From NCBI RefSeq assembly GCF_009930875.1, contig NZ_CP025249.1, forward strand, positions 124,001-188,000: DNA of 64,000 nt, in the 5' to 3' direction. Shown here one piece after another: positions 41,049 through 48,014 of the stretch; position 1 is the first letter of the stretch; each line of letters begins with the position of its first letter. Made by a program: the position numbers and the translations under genes. Below the pieces are notes generated by a model. It did not search any database, was not told the DNA's origin, and saw only the letters and a list, made by a program, of their open reading frames with translations. The DNA is from Actinomyces sp. 432. GTDB lineage: Bacteria > Actinomycetota > Actinomycetes > Actinomycetales > Actinomycetaceae.

Positions 41049-41217
41049 GGGCACCGTTCGGCCGGGGCGTAACCGGCGCCGACGGGCGCGTACCGGCATG
41101 GACACGACTGTGGCACGGTGCCAGGATGAGTGAAGCCCGTGGACGGAGGTTCACGGAGCACCAATGTGCGAGGAGGGGCGCGTAGGTCGCGTCCCGCGCA
41201 CGGAAGAAGGTTGAATC

Positions 41218-41904
41218 ATGTCCCGCATCGTCATCGTCGGCGGCCATGGCAAGGTCGCCCTGCTGCTCGCCCCGCTCCTGGTTCAGCGCGGCGACGACGT
41301 CATCTCCCTCATCCGCGATCCCGCGCACGCGGACGACGTGTCCGCCACCGGCGCCACCCCGCTGGTCGTTTCTGTGGAGGACGCCAGCCAGCAGGAGCTT
41401 GCGGCGGCCTTCGCAGGGGCCGACGCCGTGGTCTGGTCCGCCGGCGCCGGCGGCAAGGGCGGCCCGCAGCGCACCGAGGCGTTGGACCGTGAGGCAGCTA
41501 TCCGTTCCATGGAGGCCGCCCGGGACGCTTCGGTGTCTCGCTACGTGATGGTCTCCTTCGCGGGTTCCCACGGGCAGGAGCCGGTGCCGGTGGATCACCC
41601 GTTGCGCACCTACGCCATGGCGAAACTGGCAGCGGACCGCCACCTGGTCTCCTCCGACCTGGACTGGACCATCCTCGGCCCCGGCCTGCTCACGCTTGAC
41701 GAGCCGACCGGACGCATCGACGTCGGCCGCTTTGACGGCGGGGAGCAGGCGCCGACCTCCCGGGCCAACGTGGCCGCCGTAGCCGCTGCGGTGCTCGCCG
41801 ACTCCGCGAGCATCGGGAAGGTGATTCCCTTCCGCGACGGCGAAACGCCCATTGCCGAGGCGATCGCCGACGTCCCGGCCGAGTACGCCGACTTGGACAG
41901 CTGA
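41218..41904 (+). CDS. NAD(P)-binding atypical SDR protein
   Basis: A 228-residue Rossmann protein. The nucleotide-binding motif IVIVGGHGKVALLLAPLL (G-x-x-G-x-x-A) is at the N terminus. ADAVVWSAGAGGKGGPQ and SRYVMVSFAGSHGQEP follow, and YAMAKLAADRHL holds a YxxxK-like pair. It ends with a typical C-terminal segment (PTSRANVAAVAAAVLAD, IPFRDGETPIAEAI). It resembles YwnB/YtfG-type NAD(P)H-binding or quinone-reductase-like proteins. AGAAGG lies upstream of ATG 41218. Substrate is unknown; it appears monocistronic. Confidence 0.87.
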   Translation: MSRIVIVGGHGKVALLLAPLLVQRGDDVISLIRDPAHADDVSATGATPLVVSVEDASQQELAAAFAGADAVVWSAGAGGKGGPQRTEALDREAAIRSMEAARDASVSRYVMVSFAGSHGQEPVPVDHPLRTYAMAKLAADRHLVSSDLDWTILGPGLLTLDEPTGRIDVGRFDGGEQAPTSRANVAAVAAAVLADSASIGKVIPFRDGETPIAEAIADVPAEYADLDS

Positions 41905-42017
41905 GCCGGACTGAGAACGGCGGGCCGACTCCGCGCCGACCTCTGCCGCCCGCGTGCCTGTACACCAGGTCCGCGGGCGGCCTGCATGCAGGCGGATCCG
42001 TGGCCCGGGCGGCAGGC

Positions 42018-42842
42018 TCAGGCTATGAGCCGTTCGGCCAGTGGGGCGAGGAACTCGCTGGTGCCGCCCTCCACGCGAATCGCGGCCAACTCGTCCACGG
42101 CCGTCGGGCCGCGGTTGATTACTACTAGTTCGGCGCCGCCGGCCAGTGCCTGCCGCACGATCCACAGGCCCGTGAGCACCGCCAGGCTCGAGCCCGCCAC
42201 CAGCACGACGTCGCAGTGCCGGGCCGCCTGCATAGCCTCATCCATGACGGCCGGCAGGCTCTCACCGAAGAAGACGATGTCCGGCTTGAGCAGGCCGCCG
42301 CACTGCTCGCAGCGGGCCGCCTTGAAGTCGCAGGCCTCGGCGGCGGCCCGGTCGGCCTCCGGGGTGATGGCCACGCGGGCCGGGTCGGTTTCACGCGGGT
42401 AGTCGGGGTTCAATGCGGTCAGGCGCGTGTCCAGCTCCGCGCGTGGGGTTATGCGCCCGCAGTCCAGGCATACGACCCGGTCGTAGGCGCCGTGCAGCTC
42501 CCACACGGCGCGCTGCCCGGCGCGGGAGTGGAGCCGGTCGACGTTCTGCGTGGCCGTTCCCGTCAGCAGTCCGGCCTCCTCCAGCCGGGCCAGTGCCACA
42601 TGCCCCGGCGTCGGGACCAGCGGCTCCAGTAGCCGCCAGGTGGAGTGATTGCGGGCCCATACCCACCGGTACCACACCGGGTCGGTGACGAATTGCTGGA
42701 AGTCCACCGGCTCCACGGGGGTGGTGCCCATGCCCCGGTAGTCGGGGATGCCGGAGTCAGTGGAGATACCCGCGCCGGTGACGGCGAGGGTGCGGCGGTC
42801 GGCCATTACCTCGGCGACGGCTTCGACTGCTGACTGCGTCAC
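42018..42842 (-). CDS. Sir2-family NAD-dependent protein deacetylase
   Basis: A 274-residue sirtuin, removing acyl groups from lysine with NAD. Markers in order: AVTGAGISTDSGIPDYRG, TQNVDRLHSRAG, catalytic His in ELHGAYDRVVCLDCG, a zinc site of two CxxC pairs (CLDC and CEQC), LKPDIVFFGESLP, VAGSSLAV and LVVINRGPT. Length and order match class II/III-like bacterial sirtuins. It is transcribed on the minus strand just downstream of the inactive amidotransferase paralogue (33-bp gap), so the two may share an operon. Confidence 0.93.
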   Translation of the reverse strand: MTQSAVEAVAEVMADRRTLAVTGAGISTDSGIPDYRGMGTTPVEPVDFQQFVTDPVWYRWVWARNHSTWRLLEPLVPTPGHVALARLEEAGLLTGTATQNVDRLHSRAGQRAVWELHGAYDRVVCLDCGRITPRAELDTRLTALNPDYPRETDPARVAITPEADRAAAEACDFKAARCEQCGGLLKPDIVFFGESLPAVMDEAMQAARHCDVVLVAGSSLAVLTGLWIVRQALAGGAELVVINRGPTAVDELAAIRVEGGTSEFLAPLAERLIA

Positions 42843-42875
42843 GGGTGGTCACGACCGATCCCTGAGCTGGAGGGG

Positions 42876-43616
42876 CTACTCCTCGCGGCCGAAGTGGCTC
42901 ACGAAGTTGCGGATGACCTGGCCGGCCACGTGCTCCTGCGAGCTGCGGGCCTCCGCCAGGATGTTGTCCACCAGTCCTGGGTCCCCGTAGCCGGCGTCGG
43001 AGTAGACCGAGACGCGCTGGGCGAAGCGCTCGGCGTCGAGCTCCGGATTGAACTGGGTGCCGTAGACGGCCTTACCGACCCGGATCATCTGCACCGGGCA
43101 GTCCGCAGAGCTGGCCAGCAGGGTGGCGTGCTCGGGCACCTCCACTGCGCCCTCGTGGTGGCCGACGAAGGCGCTGAAGGTCTGCGGCATCCCCGCCAGC
43201 AGCGGGTCCTGGCGGCCCGCGGCGGTCAGGTAGACGTCAGTAGTGCCGAGCTGCTCGCCGAACTCGCGGGAAGTGGCGGTGCCCAGGTAGCCGGCGAGCA
43301 CCTCCAGGCCGAAGCCGGTGGCGAGCACGGGCACCCCCTCCCTCAGGGACACGGCCAGCAGCTCCCGCACCTGCTCCTCCACGCGCAGCTGGGTGCGCGT
43401 CTTGGCGGCCTCGGGGGTGGAGATGTCGTAGGGGCTGCCGCCGATGAAGACGCCGGAAACGTCCTCGGCTGAGAAAGAGCCGGAGTAGTCGACCTCCTCC
43501 AGGAGGATGTGCTGGAGGTATTCCGGCTGGAGGCCGCCCTGGGCGAGGAAGGAGTCGTATTCGCTCTGCGCGGCTTCAAGCTCGGGACGCGTCGAGACCA
43601 TGATGAAGGGCTTCAC
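42876..43616 (-). CDS. Glutamine amidotransferase-like pseudoenzyme
   Basis: A 246-residue paralogue of the amidotransferase at 40317 (VKPFIMVSTRPELEAAQSEYDSFL, FIGGSPYDISTPEAAKTRTQLRVE, QFNPELDAERFAQRVS). The catalytic Cys is replaced: the elbow reads LATGFGLEVL where the paralogue has LGACYGLGLL. The catalytic His is Asn (QFNPELD for QFHPELD). It should therefore lack glutaminase activity while keeping the fold. GTG 43616 aligns with the paralogue's start; an upstream in-frame ATG at 43703 is less likely. It may be a regulator or partner of the active copy (inference). Confidence 0.85.
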   Translation of the reverse strand: MKPFIMVSTRPELEAAQSEYDSFLAQGGLQPEYLQHILLEEVDYSGSFSAEDVSGVFIGGSPYDISTPEAAKTRTQLRVEEQVRELLAVSLREGVPVLATGFGLEVLAGYLGTATSREFGEQLGTTDVYLTAAGRQDPLLAGMPQTFSAFVGHHEGAVEVPEHATLLASSADCPVQMIRVGKAVYGTQFNPELDAERFAQRVSVYSDAGYGDPGLVDNILAEARSSQEHVAGQVIRNFVSHFGREE

Positions 43617-43745
43617 GCGATTACCATACGGGTTTTCTTGCTCGTGGAGCGCGCCGCGCACGGGTGGGGCGGCCCACCCGGCGATGAGGGCGTACCGGCT
43701 CACTAGCGGGGCGGCTGTGGCTCACCGGCGCCAGGCGGCGTGGGG

Positions 43746-44093
43746 TCAGCTCATCTGGGTGATCAGCCACCACAGCCATAGCCAGCCGGCGGTGGTGGCT
43801 GCGCCGACGACGATTGCGAACCACGCCTGTCCGTGCCCGGTGTCGTAGCTGTCGCGTATGCGGCGCAGCGCAAAAATACCCAGGCCGAGGGCGAGTAGGC
43901 CCACGCCGGGGATGGGACTGAGGACGGCGCATACGAGGGCGGCGACCGCGGCAGGCTCGGTGCGCTGCCGGGGCGCCTGGTAGCCGGGGCCGGCGAAGAT
44001 CTCCCGCGGATTGAGTTTCTCCGTTCCCGGGAAGACGAAGTCGGCTGGGACGATCCGGGCGGGGTCGACGACGTCGGGTTGCTCGGGGCTCAT
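43746..44093 (-). CDS. DUF4190-type small membrane protein
   Basis: A 115-residue protein. A ~45-residue hydrophilic head contains EKLNPREIFAGPGYQAP. Two transmembrane helices follow, the first AAVAALVCAVLSPIPGVGLLALGLGIFALRRI in two parts, the second AWFAIVVGAATTAGWLWLWWLI. The Ala/Leu/Gly two-helix hairpin with a following RRI is typical of DUF4190. Function is unknown. It may be at the edge of the type VII locus. Confidence 0.65.
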   Translation of the reverse strand: MSPEQPDVVDPARIVPADFVFPGTEKLNPREIFAGPGYQAPRQRTEPAAVAALVCAVLSPIPGVGLLALGLGIFALRRIRDSYDTGHGQAWFAIVVGAATTAGWLWLWWLITQMS

Positions 44094-44171
44094 GACTTCA
44101 TCGTGCCACGGATCGACCGGTCTGGGACTGCACGCGGATCAGCCCGCCAGGTGGGGTCGGGGAGCGAAGCG

Positions 44172-44834
44172 TCAATCGTCTGTGCCGACGGTGTTCTCGG
44201 TGCCTGCCCCGCTGCCCGCCTCGGCCGCCTCCGTGGAGGTGGTGGCGGTGACGCAGCCGGTGGGGGCGGAGACCACCTCCCCGGTCTTGAGCTGGCCGAT
44301 CTCCTCCACGGAGAGGATGCCGGTGGAGTACTGCTCGCCCAGCACCACGGACACAGCGGGGTCGTCCGCGTCCTGTGTCTCATCAATCTGCACGACTACG
44401 GAGCCGGTGAAAGCGCGCGCGAGGGTGTAGGCATTGGTCAGGCCGGCGGGGGACGTGGTCAGCTGTACGTCGCCGCTGTAGTCTCCCTTGGGCCAGTCCG
44501 CCGTGTTGTTCACAGTCAGCCCGGCGTCACCGAGGGTGTCGGCCACGCCGCCGGCCAGGCCCATGGTGTTGGTGCCGTTGTAGACGTTGACGGGGATTGA
44601 CGTGATCTCCACGGTGGTGGCGTCGGTGGGTGGGCAGGGCTGCACCAGGGGCGTGGTGTCCTCCTCCGCGGTTGAGAAGCCCGGATCGTAGATGGCAGGC
44701 AGTATGCCGCTCCAGACCATCAGGCCCACCACGGTCACTGCGGCCATGGCCGTCAGCACACCGCCGATCACGATTGTCTGCCGGCGCTTGAGGCGGCGCC
44801 GGTACTCGGCATAGGGATCGGCGGAAGTGCTCAC
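44172..44834 (-). CDS. LytR_C-domain membrane-anchored protein
   Basis: A 220-residue protein. A basic cytoplasmic head (YAEYRRRLKRRQ) and one transmembrane helix (residues ~22-45) precede an extracytoplasmic LytR_C domain: ITSIPVNVYNGTNTMGLAGGVADTLGDAGLTV, then DVQLTTSPAG, AYTLARAF and VSVVLGEQYST. LytR_C domains occur in cell-envelope proteins, often with LytR-CpsA-Psr ligases, but no LCP domain is present here. The acidic Thr/Glu/Ala tail is disordered. A role at the cell wall is inferred from the domain. Confidence 0.8.
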   Translation of the reverse strand: MSTSADPYAEYRRRLKRRQTIVIGGVLTAMAAVTVVGLMVWSGILPAIYDPGFSTAEEDTTPLVQPCPPTDATTVEITSIPVNVYNGTNTMGLAGGVADTLGDAGLTVNNTADWPKGDYSGDVQLTTSPAGLTNAYTLARAFTGSVVVQIDETQDADDPAVSVVLGEQYSTGILSVEEIGQLKTGEVVSAPTGCVTATTSTEAAEAGSGAGTENTVGTDD

Positions 44835-44926
44835 GCCCTCAGGGTAGTGGACGGCTCGGGCTCGCGGGGCGTTGGCGGCGCAGCACCCTAGTGCGAACCT
44901 GTTCCGATACCGGTGCGCGATACGGG

Positions 44927-45430
44927 CTAGCCGCGGCCTGGTCCGCTGGTGGGCCAGTCAATGGCGGGCCAGTCAATGGTGGCGCGCCGCCACTGCTCCT
45001 GGGCGGCGCGAGTCGGCCTCCACCGCCCCTCCTCGGTCACGCGCCACCACCAGGGCTCCGGTACGGGCAGGACTGAGCCCTCGCTGACTGCTACACCGTG
45101 GAACATGATGCCGACGTCGATGGGCACCTGGGTGAACACGTCGCAGCGTTCCTCCCAGGGCACCAGGAACTGGTTGATGACGTACGGTGGCTCCCAGTCC
45201 CGCGGGAAGTCGACCTGGAATATGCGGGTGAGTTCGCGCGCGTCGGCAACCAGGCTCGGTCTCACGATCTCCAGGCTGGGGCGGAGGTCGGAGAAGTCCG
45301 TGAAGATGGCTACGGCGGCGTTGTCCGCGGTACGGGTGTAGGTGGCGGTGATGTCGCGGGCAAGCGCCAGGCTGACGACGTCCAGGACCTCAGGCACTTC
45401 CTGGGTGACTGCGGTGATAATGCGGGGCAC
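44927..45430 (-). CDS. Hypothetical protein beside the type VII locus
   Basis: A 167-residue soluble protein not recognised. It begins MPRIITAVTQEVPEVLDVVS and contains IFTDFSDLRPSLEIVRPSLV, FQVDFPRDWEPPYVINQFLVPWEERCDVFTQVPIDVGIMF and a Trp-rich end (PEPWWWRVTEEGRWRP). The tail repeats IDWPAIDWP, reflecting a 15-bp direct repeat in the DNA (ATTGACTGGCC twice on the minus strand, about 44950-44980). It lies 71 bp downstream of the next gene on the same strand, so the two are likely co-transcribed. Confidence 0.6.
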   Translation of the reverse strand: MPRIITAVTQEVPEVLDVVSLALARDITATYTRTADNAAVAIFTDFSDLRPSLEIVRPSLVADARELTRIFQVDFPRDWEPPYVINQFLVPWEERCDVFTQVPIDVGIMFHGVAVSEGSVLPVPEPWWWRVTEEGRWRPTRAAQEQWRRATIDWPAIDWPTSGPGRG

Positions 45431-45501
45431 TGCTGCTACTCCTTGAAGTCTGAGAAGTCCGAGTGGATGCGAGCTGACGTATATGGGGCGTATGGGGCGA
45501 G

Positions 45502-46617
45502 TCAGGTCTGCTGCGCGGCGGGGCCATGGTTGTTGGGCGTGCTGCCCTCCACCCCGAGGGCGCGCCTGACGTTCCCGGCGTCGCCGTCCAGGGTGTGCAC
45601 CAGGTTCAGCAGCGGGCCCCAGTCGGCGTCGAAGTTGGATTCAAGGGGCACCAGCAGGCCGCGGCGGCGGCCGTAGCCGGCGGTCTGGCCGCCGTGGGCG
45701 GCGGCCACTCGCGCGGCGTCGACGCCGAGCTGTCGCATACCCGGGGCGCCGATGAGCACGGCTAGGGGCGTGGGCGGGCGCCTCACGGTCACTGGCAGGG
45801 AGGTATCGGCGCGGGCGTAGGTGCGCATGGCGAGCGCGAACTGCGGCTTAGCCTGCTCGGCCACTGCCCGGAACAGTGCCATGGCCCGGTCGCGGAATGC
45901 GGTGGGTGGTGTGGCCCCGGCAAGGTTCAGCTCCACGTACTCCTCCAGGCCGTTGTTGGTGCGGGAGGCGGTGAGGGTGCCAGTAAGGGTGCCGTTGTAG
46001 CCGTGGCCGGCCAGCACCAGGTGGACGGTGGGCATGTGCGCGCGGCAGAAGCCTGTTAGCGCGTCGCGGTCCCAGAATGCGCCGGCAGGCTCGTAGCCGC
46101 CCCAGGAAAGCTCGGCGTCGGGTAGCAGCTGCTCGGTGACCAGTTCCACGACGCCGCCTAGCCGGGTGCTGCGACGGGTGGGGTGATAGGCGGAGATTGA
46201 CACGGTGAGGATGGGGCGGACGTCTCGCTGCACCATGTGCCGCGGGGATACCGTCAGCTGCTGCTGCTCCAGGACCTCGAGGGTCTGCCCGAGCTGCGGG
46301 ATCAGGCGGCCGGAGCGCAGCTCACGGTAGGTGGGGCCCTCCTGGACGAGCACGATGGTGCCGGTTGCGTCGGTGAGGCGGTCGAAGGCGGGAGTGACGG
46401 TGCTGTTCTCGGGGACTACCAGGATGGTCCGTTGGGAGCTTCCGGCGGTGCGGTGCAGCAGGTCCGCCAGCGGCTCGGTCAGGGCGACGACGGGGCCGGG
46501 GAGCCTGGTTACCCTGGCGCGGTTGCCGATCTGGGCGTCGAGCATAGGGTGCGTCATCTTGAAGGTGGGCTGCTCGGCCCGGGGCCCGCCGGGCAGGGCG
46601 AATGTTCCATGAGGCAT
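45502..46617 (-). CDS. DUF6177-like protein of the type VII locus
   Basis: A 371-residue soluble protein. ATG 46617 opens MPHGTFALPGGPRAEQPTF; AGGAG lies about 13 bases upstream. VVALTEPLADLLHRTAGSSQ, ILVVPENSTVTPAFDRLTDAT and ELSWGGYEPAGAFWDRDALTGFCR recall DUF6177 proteins encoded beside actinobacterial type VII secretion genes; this assignment is from memory and uncertain. There are no membrane segments. It is divergently transcribed from the WXG100-like gene (246-bp gap) and so sits at the head of its own operon. Function is unknown. Confidence 0.6.
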   Translation of the reverse strand: MPHGTFALPGGPRAEQPTFKMTHPMLDAQIGNRARVTRLPGPVVALTEPLADLLHRTAGSSQRTILVVPENSTVTPAFDRLTDATGTIVLVQEGPTYRELRSGRLIPQLGQTLEVLEQQQLTVSPRHMVQRDVRPILTVSISAYHPTRRSTRLGGVVELVTEQLLPDAELSWGGYEPAGAFWDRDALTGFCRAHMPTVHLVLAGHGYNGTLTGTLTASRTNNGLEEYVELNLAGATPPTAFRDRAMALFRAVAEQAKPQFALAMRTYARADTSLPVTVRRPPTPLAVLIGAPGMRQLGVDAARVAAAHGGQTAGYGRRRGLLVPLESNFDADWGPLLNLVHTLDGDAGNVRRALGVEGSTPNNHGPAAQQT

Positions 46618-46863
46618 GGGTGGGCGTGGCTCCTTCCGGGGACGGGCGAAGAGGGATTGCGGTGGATGTCGCGGCGCGCCGCACCGGACTGAGTTCGCAT
46701 GGGTTGTGCGCACCGACTCGCGGCAGACGTTACTCTTGCGTGACTGCTGACGGAGTGCAATGCTACGCGACGTAGCCGCCCCGGCGGCCCCGCAGTCCCG
46801 ATTCGGTACTTGTATCGGGCTGTATTACACCTGCAATTGATTCCTTCCTGAGGGGCACAACAC

Positions 46864-47199
46864 ATGAAGTTCGACATGGGCGCGTCCACGCTGACGACGC
46901 TGACCAAGCAGACCTCCTCCTCCAATGAGGACCTGGGCGCGCTGGTCAAGGAGCTGGTCGCTGCGGCGGAGCCGCTGGAGGGCCGCTTCAACGGCAGCGG
47001 GCGGGCCGCCTTCGACGGATTCAAGGCCCGCACGGATGAGGTCTCGGCAGAGCTGAACGCCTCCTTGGCGGCTGTTCTGGGTGGTATCAGCGGCATGGAC
47101 ATCGCATTCACGCAGGGTGAGCAGGAGATGGTGGATACCACCCGTGCTGCCGAGGGCTCGGTGAGCTTCGACTCCGCGCGCTTCGGATCTGCTCGCTGA
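46864..47199 (+). CDS. WXG100-like small secreted protein
   Basis: A 111-residue helical-hairpin protein at the head of the type VII substrate operon. The turn reads LEGRFNGSGRAAFDGFK, the place where canonical WXG100 proteins have WxG; here the Trp is replaced. Both arms are Ala/Glu/Leu-rich helices. The tail (SVSFDSARFGSAR) lacks a YxxxD/E signal, so it may be exported with a partner. The start ATG 46864 is preceded by GAGGGG. It is probably a substrate or co-substrate of the EccC/EccD apparatus encoded 6 kb downstream. Confidence 0.75.
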   Translation: MKFDMGASTLTTLTKQTSSSNEDLGALVKELVAAAEPLEGRFNGSGRAAFDGFKARTDEVSAELNASLAAVLGGISGMDIAFTQGEQEMVDTTRAAEGSVSFDSARFGSAR

Positions 47200-47298
47200 G
47201 TCGGCTTGGAACGACCTGCCGGTAGGCGTCGGAGAGGCCGACGTTGATCAAGAAGACTTCCACGATTGAGTAAGTTGTGTCCTCAAGGAGGGACGAGT

Positions 47299-47610
47299 AT
47301 GGCCAACCAGATTGACAAGCGCTCCTACGACGTCGGCGCCTCACAGGAGGTGCAGGCGAACTTTGAGCGGGTCGCCTCGCGGCTCGAGAGCCTGATCAAC
47401 CAGCGTGACAGCGACGTCAAGACCGCCATGGCCCAGTACCAGGCCGATGGCGTCTCGGATGAGTACCAGGCCAAGGAGCTGCGCTGGAAGAATGCAGCGG
47501 GCGAGGTGCGGGGGATCATTGCCACGCTGCGGCAGTCGATGCAGACCACGGATGAGGGCGCTCAGTCCACGCTGCAGCGCGCCCGCCAGGCCGTGGATGA
47601 GATCGGCTGA
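47299..47610 (+). CDS. ESAT-6-like (pore-forming ESAT-6 family) protein
   Basis: A 103-residue helical protein. It resembles the actinobacterial 'pore-forming ESAT-6 family': KRSYDVGASQEVQANFERVASRLESLI, then VKTAMAQYQADGVSDEYQAKELRWKNAAGEVRGII. The central turn contains YQAKE, which fits YxxxE but is mid-protein. ATG 47299 has AAGGAGG about 7 bases upstream. It is followed 5 bp later by the DUF6507-like gene, a pairing seen in other actinobacterial type VII loci. Confidence 0.82.
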   Translation: MANQIDKRSYDVGASQEVQANFERVASRLESLINQRDSDVKTAMAQYQADGVSDEYQAKELRWKNAAGEVRGIIATLRQSMQTTDEGAQSTLQRARQAVDEIG

Positions 47611-47615
47611 CGGCG

Positions 47616-47987
47616 GTGTCGGCCTGGGACATCGATCCTGACGGCGTGGCGCAGGTGCTGTCTGATGAGCAGGCGCTGGTGGACTCCACCCCGGGTCAGG
47701 AGGGCGATTTCACCACCTCCCTGAACGGCGTCAGCGATGAGTTGGGAAACGTGGTCACGCCGTGCGCCGAGGCCAGCGGCATGGGTACGGACTCCAATGG
47801 GGAGGAACTCATGCAGTCAGCGCTCGTGGCTAAAGCGGTCATCGATTGGATCGATACGCACAAGCCGGACTTCGAGTCCGTCACCACGACGATCAGTAAC
47901 GTGTTGAACAACGCCGTTAAGGCGGTCAACGCCTACCAGCAGCACGATGAGGCGTCCGCGCTGGAGTTCCAGCGCCAGGCCCATTGA
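47616..47987 (+). CDS. DUF6507-like type VII substrate
   Basis: A 123-residue helical protein starting MSAWDIDPDGVAQVL, the opening typical of DUF6507. It ends with AYQQHDEASALEFQRQAH; YQQHD (residues ~107-111) fits the YxxxD/E secretion signal of type VII substrates. GTG 47616 follows the previous stop by 5 bp. It lies 27 bp before the toxin gene, so it is a candidate targeting or chaperone partner for that toxin, as small helical proteins are for LXG toxins (inference). Confidence 0.8.
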   Translation: MSAWDIDPDGVAQVLSDEQALVDSTPGQEGDFTTSLNGVSDELGNVVTPCAEASGMGTDSNGEELMQSALVAKAVIDWIDTHKPDFESVTTTISNVLNNAVKAVNAYQQHDEASALEFQRQAH

Positions 47988-48014
47988 TATCCCCCGACGT
48001 AGTGAGTTGACCCT

